Assembly: GCA_046327745.1 (NCBI GenBank) | Contig: JAXLXV010000028.1 | Coordinates: 1 to 64,000 of the forward strand | Direction: 5' to 3' | Length of the DNA: 64,000 bases | DNA from: JABAQJ01 sp046327745 | GTDB taxonomy: Bacteria; Gemmatimonadota; Gemmatimonadetes; Gemmatimonadales; Gemmatimonadaceae | Shown here: one piece after another, positions 53,908-61,940 of the stretch | Layout of the letters: each line of letters begins with the position of its first letter | Numbering within the stretch: position 1 is the first letter of the stretch | Notes under the pieces: generated by a model | Databases searched by the model: none | Seen by the model: the letters and a program-made list of their open reading frames with translations, nothing else | What the model was told of the DNA's origin: nothing | Position numbers and translations under genes: made by a program

Positions 53908-53935
53908 ACTGGCGGGGGATCGCTCCCCCGCCAGT
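53908..53935. terminator. Hairpin between convergent methyltransferase and PhoX-like genes
   Basis: An 11-bp perfect GC-rich stem (53908-53918 with 53925-53935) around a 6-base loop begins 4 bases after the methyltransferase stop. It lacks a T-run. It is likely a transcription end for the plus-strand gene. Confidence 0.5.
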
Positions 53936-54019
53936 GACGCGCGGTCGCTCGACGGTCACCCGTAGCCCCCTCAGTAAGGACGACGGCTCCGTGACGCGAC
54001 GGATCACATCCGCACCTGC

Positions 54020-55324
54020 CTAACGGCTCACCAGACCACCGGCTCGAGAGATCTTCATGTCCATGTCGATGCCGTTGCCACCGCGATGCTGCACGTGCAC
54101 ATACAGGTTCTGGTTGTTCTTGTCCAGCTTCAACCCGGTTGGTTCGGCATCGCAGTCCGTCAGGCTGGCCAAACGAACGACCTTGGCCGCCGTGACATTG
54201 CCCCCAGCGCCGGGCGATGAAACCCAGATGTCGTCGCCCGCCGTCTTCCCTCCCGCAAACGAACCACCCGGATCCTCGGTGATGAACAGGTGACCGGCGG
54301 CGTCCACATCCAGATTGTCGGGCCAGGAGAAGTCGGAGGGAGCGTTCACCCCGGCCTTGATATACTCGGACACGACCGGCGTAGTGCCTAACGTGATCTT
54401 GAGCACGCGAGCCTCGCTGGTCACGGCCACGTACAGGGCTTCCGTGCCCGCCTCCCCGGCGACGACAATGTCCTCCGGTCGGCCGTACCCGGTGGCCCCG
54501 ACGTTCGCCGCAGCGACGTCGGCATCGATCACCGCCTGGTTCATGTCCAGAGGGAGCCACGTGGCCGTTCCGGTCCGGTCACCGACGGGATTCGTGATCT
54601 GCAACGCGTACAACTGCCCAGCACTCAGGTCTCCCGTCGTCGACGGGACGAATTTGTAGATCGCGCCGGTCGAGATCTCGGAGATGCCGTACACGTTGCC
54701 CTTGGAGTCGATGTCGGTGCCTTCGTGCGCCTTGGAGCCGAGCATTGGGCGGGCACTCACGGCTAACGTCCGCGGATTCAGTTCGTACACGAGCCCTTTC
54801 AATGCGGAAGGAACGTTCGGATCAGGCAAGGCCGCGGGTCCAGCCTCCTCACCGAACAGCAGCGTTCCCCATGGGGTCCAGGTGATGGGATCTAGTCGCT
54901 CCCAATCAGCGCGCTGAATGAGCACCTGCGTGGATCCTGTTTGCAGGTCGGTAACCGACACACCGCCGTTGGCCCCGATCTCATGGACGCGGAAGAGATA
55001 TCGGTACGCTTGCGGGCCCGTCTCGTTGAACGTCTGCATATCGGGTGAGTCCATAAGAAACTGCGTCTCGTCCGCTACGAGCGTTTGTGTCAGTCCAGCG
55101 CCCAGGACAAATGGATTCACGGGATCGCCACCCGATACCGTACACACTGCGGATGAAGGCAAGGGCGAGAATTGGACAAGAGCTCCGATCGAAGCGTCCG
55201 ACGTGGCCTGTTGCATCGAACCGCGTGTAGCAGCGGCGGTTGGAACGGGGGTGTCGCACGCGGCAAGCCACATGGCCGCTGCGAGGACCGGCGTAGCCGA
55301 TGGCACTCGGCGAATTACAAACAT
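54020..55324 (-). CDS. PhoX/DUF839-like exported beta-propeller
   Basis: A 434-residue exported protein resembling the PhoX/DUF839 alkaline phosphatase family. The leader VLAAAMWLAACDT is a lipobox. Family blocks are DPITWTPWGTLLFGEE, KAHEGTDID, GRPEDIVV and SWPDNLDVDAAGHLFITEDPGG; several Asp and Glu in these blocks are the metal ligands of PhoX, though I cannot confirm all. The second of two adjacent ATGs (55324) is taken as start since GGGAG is 4 bases from it. A Tat signal typical of true PhoX is absent, so it may bind or sense rather than dephosphorylate. Confidence 0.72.
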   Translation of the reverse strand: MFVIRRVPSATPVLAAAMWLAACDTPVPTAAATRGSMQQATSDASIGALVQFSPLPSSAVCTVSGGDPVNPFVLGAGLTQTLVADETQFLMDSPDMQTFNETGPQAYRYLFRVHEIGANGGVSVTDLQTGSTQVLIQRADWERLDPITWTPWGTLLFGEEAGPAALPDPNVPSALKGLVYELNPRTLAVSARPMLGSKAHEGTDIDSKGNVYGISEISTGAIYKFVPSTTGDLSAGQLYALQITNPVGDRTGTATWLPLDMNQAVIDADVAAANVGATGYGRPEDIVVAGEAGTEALYVAVTSEARVLKITLGTTPVVSEYIKAGVNAPSDFSWPDNLDVDAAGHLFITEDPGGSFAGGKTAGDDIWVSSPGAGGNVTAAKVVRLASLTDCDAEPTGLKLDKNNQNLYVHVQHRGGNGIDMDMKISRAGGLVSR

Positions 55325-55623
55325 CATGCTCCCTCGGTTTGAGATGGTGCGGGTACGGTCGACCAAGGACGTCACCGCGGGCACGTCGGGATGGTCACGG
55401 CGCGGTATCGACTTGTTCCCTGCACAATTTCCAGCCGCGGCCTGTCAGCACCGGGGCGGCGATTCGTCACGCACGGCTCGCCGGGCTGAGCGCTACCTTA
55501 CAACGTGGAACGTGAAGAGCACTCGCTCGCCAATGCGGCGCACGTGGCGACGTCGGCCGTCGCCGAGCGCAGCGTCTTTCGAGCGAAGAACCGTTGATCG
55601 TCCGCTAGCGACGCGAGGTCACT
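55325..55623. other. Divergent intergenic region, no gene seen
   Basis: A 299-base gap between the PhoX-like gene and the plus-strand His-rich protein gene. It holds the GGGAG site of the former and the GAGG site of the latter. I find no convincing -35/-10 pair on either strand. Confidence 0.35.
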
Positions 55624-56253
55624 ATGTCCCGAAGCGCTTTTGTCCTGCTGGTTGCCAGTTCACTGCTCACGGCGGCGCATGCCAACGCGCAGAGCACCTT
55701 GGATTGCGCGAAGGTGCGTGCGTCGACTGACCATGCCACCATGAATCACGCCGAGCATGCTGGACAGCTGCAACAATGTGCCGCGGCGGCGCTGCCCACA
55801 CTGCCCGGACAGGCCGCCTTCGGTGCCATTTCCGAGATCGTCGGAATGCTGACAGCTGACGCGAATACGGACTGGTCACGCGTGAACATCGAGTCCCTTC
55901 GTCAGCACTTGATTGACATGGATGCCGTGACCATGCGAGCGGTGATCTCACAACGCGCGGTCCCCGGCGGTTTCGAGGCTCGTGTGACGGGAGATGATCC
56001 CACCATGGGCGCGATCCGTCGTATGCTTGGGGCACATTCCAAGATGGTGAGCCAAGCCGATGACTACCGCGCGACCACGGTGGACATTCCGGGAGGATCG
56101 CTTCTGACGATTGTCGCCGCCAACAGCACGGATAGCACCGTGGTGGCGAAGATCCGCGGACTTGGGGTCATCGGCCTTCTCACCGTTGGCGACCATCACG
56201 TTCGGCATCATCTGGCACTGGCGCGCGGCGATGATGGAGCCCACGAGCACTAA
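55624..56253 (+). CDS. Secreted His-rich protein of unknown function
   Basis: A 209-residue exported protein. The signal peptide ends at ANAQ. A HATMNHAEH segment at about 37-45 and a His-rich tail (DHHVRHHLALARGDDGAHEH) frame two halves with conserved-looking blocks (EIVGMLTADANTDWSRVN, ALRQHLIDMDAVTMRA-like) that I have no name for. The His clusters suggest metal binding. GAGG five bases before the ATG fixes the start. It is monocistronic and converges on the ROK gene. Confidence 0.75.
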   Translation: MSRSAFVLLVASSLLTAAHANAQSTLDCAKVRASTDHATMNHAEHAGQLQQCAAAALPTLPGQAAFGAISEIVGMLTADANTDWSRVNIESLRQHLIDMDAVTMRAVISQRAVPGGFEARVTGDDPTMGAIRRMLGAHSKMVSQADDYRATTVDIPGGSLLTIVAANSTDSTVVAKIRGLGVIGLLTVGDHHVRHHLALARGDDGAHEH

Positions 56254-56346
56254 GAGGGGCGCCACGGTACTGCCCTTCGTTACGTCGCCGCGATCAAATC
56301 TGAAACTGGAGAGCACAGGCGAAGCCCATTCGTCGCCTTGCCAGGG

Positions 56347-57252
56347 CTAGCTGCCGCCGCCTGCTGGCCAGAGCCACGCAGCGCCACGCACGCCGCTGGA
56401 GTCGCCGTGGGCGTTCCGCACGACCTTTGTGATGACCGCGTCGGAGAAGACGTACCGCGGCAAGCGCTCGGATACGTGCTCGGCGAGGGTCGGCAGGTTC
56501 GACATGCCACCGCCAAGCACAATCACGTGAGGGTCCAGAAGGTTGATGACCGTGGCGAGGGCCCGCGCCAACCGATCGTGATAGCGGACCAAGGCGTCTG
56601 CCGCTTGCGCATCGGCGGCGGCAGCTGCAACAATCTCGCGACTAGTGCGCGCATGTCCGGTGATGTGCGCAAAATCTCGCTCGAACCCCGGCCCGGACAG
56701 GAAGGTCTCTACGCATCCCCGTTTCCCGCAGTAGCAGGGAGCGCCGGGTGACTCGTCAGGCGTCATCCACGGCAGCGGATTGTGGCCCCACTCGCCAGCA
56801 ATGAGGTTGGCGCCGTCCAGCGCGAGGCCGCGCACCACGATCCCGCCTCCCACGCCAGTCCCAAGGATCACGCCAAAGACGACGTCTGCCCCGGCCGCCG
56901 CACCATCTGCTGCTTCGGAGATGGCGAAGCAGTTGGCGTCGTTCATGATGCGTATTGGGCGCGCGAGTTGCGACTGGAGATCGGCCTGCAGCGGCTGGCC
57001 GATGAGCCATGTGGAGTTGGCGTTCTTCACGAGGCCCGTGGTTGGGGTCACGGCTCCCGGAATGCCGACGCCTACCGTGGCGGAATCCCGCGACTCGTGT
57101 TCGAGCTGATGCACCAAGGTCACGATCGCCTGCACCGTGCCGTCATATGTGCGCGGCGTGGCCATTCGTCGGCGGGCCACTTCCCTGCCGCCATCATCCA
57201 GGCAAATGCCTTCGATCTTGGTGCCACCAAGGTCAATGCCGATGCGTTTCAT
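56347..57252 (-). CDS. ROK-family sugar kinase
   Basis: A 301-residue kinase of the ROK family. The phosphate site GIDLGGTKIEG is at residues 5-15, and the zinc signature CYCGKRGCVETF is complete. Other blocks are GIPGAVTPTTGLVKNANSTW and DANCFAISEA with GLGTGVGGGI-like segments. Such proteins phosphorylate fructose, glucose or N-acetyl-hexosamines in the cytoplasm; the sugar cannot be told. The start at 57252 (MKRIGID) removes 4 residues. It may serve the glycan catabolism genes of this window, but is not in their operons. Confidence 0.92.
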   Translation of the reverse strand: MKRIGIDLGGTKIEGICLDDGGREVARRRMATPRTYDGTVQAIVTLVHQLEHESRDSATVGVGIPGAVTPTTGLVKNANSTWLIGQPLQADLQSQLARPIRIMNDANCFAISEAADGAAAGADVVFGVILGTGVGGGIVVRGLALDGANLIAGEWGHNPLPWMTPDESPGAPCYCGKRGCVETFLSGPGFERDFAHITGHARTSREIVAAAAADAQAADALVRYHDRLARALATVINLLDPHVIVLGGGMSNLPTLAEHVSERLPRYVFSDAVITKVVRNAHGDSSGVRGAAWLWPAGGGS

Positions 57253-57503
57253 GAGCCAAGGCAAGATAGTACTCCATCCGCGGGCCCGTCGCGGCGCGTC
57301 GGCAGGAAGTACGGATCGCTCAACGACAATCGGCGCCTTGGCCGAGCCCCTTCCCGCTCTGTCGCGGTGGCGGTATTTCTGGTCTCGATCTCGGCGTCAT
57401 CAGGCCGCCACGCCCTTCAATGGAATGTTTGGTCAGGGGCAGACGTGCCGGGATGTGCCGGCCACCCGTTGGCCAAGATTCACGTTCCACCGAGTTGATC
57501 GCG

Positions 57504-59297
57504 ATGCGAATTCGTGCACTAGCGTTGCTCCTGTCTGTGGGCGCCTGCACCAAAGAGGAAGGGCGAGCCATCGTCGGCAATACGCGGATCGGCACGCCGA
57601 TGCCGGCGAACGCCAGTGCGCAGTGGGTCATGCCCGGACACGATTACGCCAACTCACGCTTTTCGGAGATGAAGGAGATCACGTCGGCCAACGTGCGGAA
57701 CATGCACGCGGCCTGGACGTTCTCCACCGGCGTACTGCGCGGGCATGAGGGGCAGCCCTTGGTCATCGACAACACGATGTACCTGGTGACGCCATATCCA
57801 AACGTCGCGTATGCGCTGGACTTGGCGAAGCCCGACGTTCCGCTCAAATGGAAGTTCCGTCCGGAAAATGATCTGCGGTCCACGGGCAAGGCGTGCTGCG
57901 ATGTCGTCAATCGCGGGGCGGCCTTTGCTGACGGGAAGCTGGTGTACAATCTGCTCGATGGACACACGGTGGCCGTGGACGCCATGACGGGGGCCCAAGT
58001 CTGGCGAACCAAGGTTGTGGATGTTGCGATTGGCGAGACCATCACGATGGCGCCGATCATCGTGAAGGACATGGTCATGGTCGGCTCAAGCGGCGGCGAG
58101 ATGGGCGTCCGTGGTTTTCTGGCTGCGTTGGACCTGGCGACGGGAAAGGAGCGGTGGCGCGGCTACAACGTGGGACCGGATGCCGACGTGAAGGTCACGG
58201 CGCGCTACCAACCGTTCTACCCCCAGGATCGCGGCGAGAATCTGGCTGCAACGTCCTGGCCCGGCGATGCCTGGAAGATCGGGGGCGGCGCGTCCTGGGG
58301 CTGGGTCAGCTACGATCCGGAGTTGAACCTGGTGTACTACGGCACCAGCAACCCTGGGCCATGGAACCAGGATCAACGACTCGGCGACAACAAGTGGACG
58401 TGCGCCATCCTCGCGCGCGATGCAGACACCGGCGAACTCCGCTGGGCGTACCAGATCACGCCACACGACCTGTGGGACTATGACGGCGTGAACGAGAACA
58501 TCCTCGCCGACCTGCCGATCAAAGGCGCGATGCGAAAAGTGCTCGTGCACTTCGACCGGAATGCCTTCGCCTACACGATCGACCGTGCCACCGGCGAGGT
58601 GTTGTTGGCCGAGCCGTTCGCACCAATGAATTGGTCGAGTGGCGTGGACCTGAAGACCGGTCGGCCGAAGGTGAATCCCGACAAGGCGACCAAGCAGGAT
58701 GTGTTGGTCAAGGACATCTGCCCGTCACTCGAGGGCGGAAAGAATCAGCAGCCGGCAGCGTTTTCGCCGGTGAGCGGGTTGTTCTACGTGCCCACGAACA
58801 ACTTGTGCATGGACTACAAAGGGCGCGCGGTGGCCTACTTCGCCGGCACACCCTACATCGGGGCCGATGCGCCAGAGAAGGCGGGGCCCGGCGACTACAA
58901 GGGCGAGTTCATCGCGTGGGACGCGACGACCGGAAAGAAGATCTGGGGAATCAAAGAGCCCTTCCCCGTATGGGGCGGCGCTCTGGTCACTGCAGGCAAC
59001 GTCGTCTTCTACGGAACCCTCGACGGCTGGTTTAAGGCTGCAGATGCAACAACCGGCGACGTGCTCTGGAAGTTTCGCGTTGGGTCGGGGGTCGTTGGCA
59101 ACCCAATTTCGTATCGCGGGCCTGACGGGAAGCAGTACATCGCGATTTACGCCGGGATCGGCGGTGACATGGGCGCGCTGATTGCTGGCGATGTGGCCTC
59201 CAACCTTCCGCACGACGTGCGTGAGCGCGGGACCACGCTGCCAGAACTCGCGAAGTACACCAGTTGGGGCGGCATGCTGTTCGTGTTCTCACTATGA
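57504..59297 (+). CDS. PQQ-dependent alcohol dehydrogenase, DYD (lanthanide) type
   Basis: A 597-residue quinoprotein beta-propeller from the ATG at 57504. The leader ALLLSVGACTK is a lipobox at Cys 15. The vicinal disulfide CC is at 131-132. The propeller has tryptophan docking motifs such as GGGASWGWVSYDPE. Near the catalytic Asp the sequence reads PHDLWDYDGVNENI with Asp 325 and Asp 327, the DYD pair that marks lanthanide-dependent enzymes (XoxF, ExaF/PedH); calcium enzymes lack the second Asp. It oxidises an alcohol in the periplasm and hands electrons to the cytochrome gene 56 bases downstream. Length is normal. Confidence 0.9.
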   Translation: MRIRALALLLSVGACTKEEGRAIVGNTRIGTPMPANASAQWVMPGHDYANSRFSEMKEITSANVRNMHAAWTFSTGVLRGHEGQPLVIDNTMYLVTPYPNVAYALDLAKPDVPLKWKFRPENDLRSTGKACCDVVNRGAAFADGKLVYNLLDGHTVAVDAMTGAQVWRTKVVDVAIGETITMAPIIVKDMVMVGSSGGEMGVRGFLAALDLATGKERWRGYNVGPDADVKVTARYQPFYPQDRGENLAATSWPGDAWKIGGGASWGWVSYDPELNLVYYGTSNPGPWNQDQRLGDNKWTCAILARDADTGELRWAYQITPHDLWDYDGVNENILADLPIKGAMRKVLVHFDRNAFAYTIDRATGEVLLAEPFAPMNWSSGVDLKTGRPKVNPDKATKQDVLVKDICPSLEGGKNQQPAAFSPVSGLFYVPTNNLCMDYKGRAVAYFAGTPYIGADAPEKAGPGDYKGEFIAWDATTGKKIWGIKEPFPVWGGALVTAGNVVFYGTLDGWFKAADATTGDVLWKFRVGSGVVGNPISYRGPDGKQYIAIYAGIGGDMGALIAGDVASNLPHDVRERGTTLPELAKYTSWGGMLFVFSL

Positions 59298-59353
59298 TTC
59301 AGCAGCGCCCTGGCCAGTCGTGAGCCGTTCCGCTCCCTTCGCCCCCTTTCGCC

Positions 59354-59884
59354 GTGAGTCTTCCTCTTCGATACGTAGCCCTCGCGACCGCGCTCGCCAC
59401 AGCGAGTGTGACGCGGGTAGCCGTTCAGCACGCGCCGCGCGGAGACGCCGGTGGGCATGGCATTGGTTCCTGGCTAGCGAGTGTGACATCGCGCACTGCT
59501 GGTTTCGGGACAACCGGCGCGCATGATCTGGTGTTGGCACTGCCGGTGGCGCACGCAACGTCCGTAGCGACTGTGGAATCGCCAGACGTGGCAGCTGGAG
59601 AGAAGCTCTTCGTCGCATACAACTGTGGCGATTGCCATGGGGCCGGTGGTTCAGGGGCGATGGGCCCTTCTTTGCAGGACAACCGCTGGAGGTTCGGTGG
59701 CTCGGCCGCGGAGATCGCCCGGTCGATTTCGGAGGGGCGCCCGGAGGGCATGCCCGCCTGGGGGCCGCTGATTCCGGCGTCGCATGTCCGCCAATTGGTG
59801 GCGTATATTCAATCGTTAGGCGCCGGGAAAGACGTGACCACGGAGAATTTCACGGGCGCGACGGTGGAACGGGCCGGGCACTGA
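59354..59884 (+). CDS. c-type cytochrome partner of the PQQ dehydrogenase
   Basis: A 176-residue monohaem cytochrome with CGDCH at 91-95 and a likely axial Met 133 (PEGMPAWG). The N-terminal 75 residues are hydrophobic then loosely structured, and may hold a signal or anchor. It begins with GTG at 59354, 56 bases after the PQQ gene stop in the same direction, so both are co-transcribed. As in many quinoprotein operons it is the probable electron acceptor. No dedicated periplasmic binding protein (XoxJ) is seen. Confidence 0.85.
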   Translation: MSLPLRYVALATALATASVTRVAVQHAPRGDAGGHGIGSWLASVTSRTAGFGTTGAHDLVLALPVAHATSVATVESPDVAAGEKLFVAYNCGDCHGAGGSGAMGPSLQDNRWRFGGSAAEIARSISEGRPEGMPAWGPLIPASHVRQLVAYIQSLGAGKDVTTENFTGATVERAGH

Positions 59885-59964
59885 CACCAGGGCTCCCGCC
59901 GCACCATGGGCGGGCCTAAGTCCTTGCGAAAGCTCGCGTCGGCGGCTATCCCGATGTCACGCTC

Positions 59965-61884
59965 ATGCCCATCCATTCGCATCAATCTCGCTTCGATTCG
60001 GTCACGCGCCTTGGACTGCTCCTCCGTGTCCTCGTGTTCTGGACCGGTTGGTTTGTGGTCGCCCGCCTCATCTTCCTGTGCTACGAATGGCGGCAGGCCC
60101 GAACGCTCAATCTTCCGCTGTTCGCGGGGCTTTGGCTGCACGGGCTCCGGATGGACCTGTCCACGGCCGCCTACCTGACCGTCGTCCCGTGGCTGTTGCT
60201 GGTCATGTTCGGACACGCGAAGCCGGAGACTCTGCGCCGCGCCATGATCGGCTATTTCGCACTGGCCCTGGCGTTCACGAGTCTGGTGACTGTTGCTGAT
60301 CTCCAGCTCTTTGTGGAATGGCGCTACCGTCTGGATTCGACGCTCATTCACTTCCTGCGCACGCCGGACGAAGCCTTGGCCTCCAGCGCCTCGGCGCCAT
60401 GGATATCGCTCTCGTTCCTTTTGCTCGGGCTGATCGCTGCTTCCGTGGGGTTGGCACGGACCACGTTGCTCCGCTCCATCGAAAGCGGTCCGCGGACGGG
60501 ACTGGGAACGGCATTGGTAACACTTGCGTTAGGCACGACGTTGATCATTCCGATCCGTGGGGGCCTGCAGTGGACGCCGATGAATCCGAGCTTCGCCTAT
60601 TTCTCGAATAACGACTTTGCCAATCAAGCCGCGCTGAACGCCTCGTGGCACTTTGCGCATGCCACGCTCGAGGCGGCGCATGAGCCAACGTCCAATCCGT
60701 ACCAGATGTTGGCGCCAACCGAGGCGCGGGCCGTGGTCGATAGCATGCTGAAGACGGTCGCGGCGCCGCGAACGCGACTACTGAGAGTGCAGCGGCCGAA
60801 CATCATTCTGATCGTGTGGGAAAGCCTGACCGCGAAGGTGGTGACGCGTCTGGGTGGCACCTCGGGTGTCACACCGCAATTCGACCGCCTCACGCACAGC
60901 GGCATCTTCTTCGATTCCCTGTTTGCCTCGGCAGGACGCACCCCGCAGGGGATTGTGGCGTTGCTCAGCGCGTTTCCGGCGCAACCCCATCAGCAGATCC
61001 TCGAACTGCCCCGCGCCGTAGCCACCCTGCCCATGCTTGGGAAGTCGTTAGGTGCCGATGGATGGCACACCTCGTTCTACTACGGCGGGGAGCTGGAATT
61101 CGCCAACCTTCAGTCGTATGCGTCACTCGGCCGATTTTCACGCGTGGTCAGCGAAAATGACTTTGCCTCGCGCGACCGCAACTCGAAATGGGGCGCCCAC
61201 GATCACGTCGTCTTGGGGCGGGCGCTGGATGACATGGCGACGGATCCGCGCCCATTCTTCAGCACCGTCTTGACGCTGAGCAGCCACGAGCCATTCGACG
61301 TGCCGGAGGCGCCGGCCTTTTCCGGGACCAGCGAAGATACGCTGTTCATGAATGCGCATCACTACACGGACGCCAGCATTGGGTCGTTCATCAATGCCGC
61401 CCGTCAGCAACCGTGGTGGGACAGTACGTTGGTCATCATCGTGGCCGACCACGGGAGCCCGCGACCCGTCCCCGACCCGATCGTGGATGAGCGCGTGCCC
61501 GACCGGTATCACATCCCCATGCTCTGGTTAGGCGGCGCGTTGGCTGTGCAGGACACGGTGATCCACACGGTGGGGTCGCAGCTGGATGTGTCCCCAACGC
61601 TACTTGCGCAGCTGGGACGAACCAGCAGTGAGTACACGTGGGGCAAGGACATCATGACGCAGAATGATGGAGGCTTCGCGTACTTCGCGTATCACGATGG
61701 CTTTGCCTTCATCGATGCCCGCGGGTGGATGGTGTACGATGAACTCGCGCACACGACGGTGCAGTCCGGCGGTCGGGTCGGTGTAACCCAACAACGCCGT
61801 GGGTCTGCCATGCTGCAGGCGTCGTTCGATGAATTCCTTTCGCGTTGGCGAAGCCCGACGCGGAGCGTCACCGCCGGACAGTAG
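59965..61884 (+). CDS. LTA-synthase family sulfatase/phosphoglycerol transferase-like
   Basis: A 639-residue membrane enzyme. The N-terminus has five hydrophobic segments up to about residue 185. A linker follows, then an alkaline-phosphatase-superfamily sulfatase domain at about 265-580. Visible are the metal-binding start NIILIVWESL and the metal pocket ADHGSP; GRTPQGIVALL (after SLFASA) provides the catalytic Thr. This matches the LtaS-like phosphoglycerol transferase or phosphoethanolamine-transferase group. In a Gram-negative it may modify membrane glucans or lipids; the role is not known. It begins 80 bases after the cytochrome gene. Confidence 0.85.
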   Translation: MPIHSHQSRFDSVTRLGLLLRVLVFWTGWFVVARLIFLCYEWRQARTLNLPLFAGLWLHGLRMDLSTAAYLTVVPWLLLVMFGHAKPETLRRAMIGYFALALAFTSLVTVADLQLFVEWRYRLDSTLIHFLRTPDEALASSASAPWISLSFLLLGLIAASVGLARTTLLRSIESGPRTGLGTALVTLALGTTLIIPIRGGLQWTPMNPSFAYFSNNDFANQAALNASWHFAHATLEAAHEPTSNPYQMLAPTEARAVVDSMLKTVAAPRTRLLRVQRPNIILIVWESLTAKVVTRLGGTSGVTPQFDRLTHSGIFFDSLFASAGRTPQGIVALLSAFPAQPHQQILELPRAVATLPMLGKSLGADGWHTSFYYGGELEFANLQSYASLGRFSRVVSENDFASRDRNSKWGAHDHVVLGRALDDMATDPRPFFSTVLTLSSHEPFDVPEAPAFSGTSEDTLFMNAHHYTDASIGSFINAARQQPWWDSTLVIIVADHGSPRPVPDPIVDERVPDRYHIPMLWLGGALAVQDTVIHTVGSQLDVSPTLLAQLGRTSSEYTWGKDIMTQNDGGFAYFAYHDGFAFIDARGWMVYDELAHTTVQSGGRVGVTQQRRGSAMLQASFDEFLSRWRSPTRSVTAGQ

Positions 61885-61940
61885 ACGCGCACGTTCGGCG
61901 GCGTATTCATGATGCGTCCTCCATACGATCGAGAACTGGC

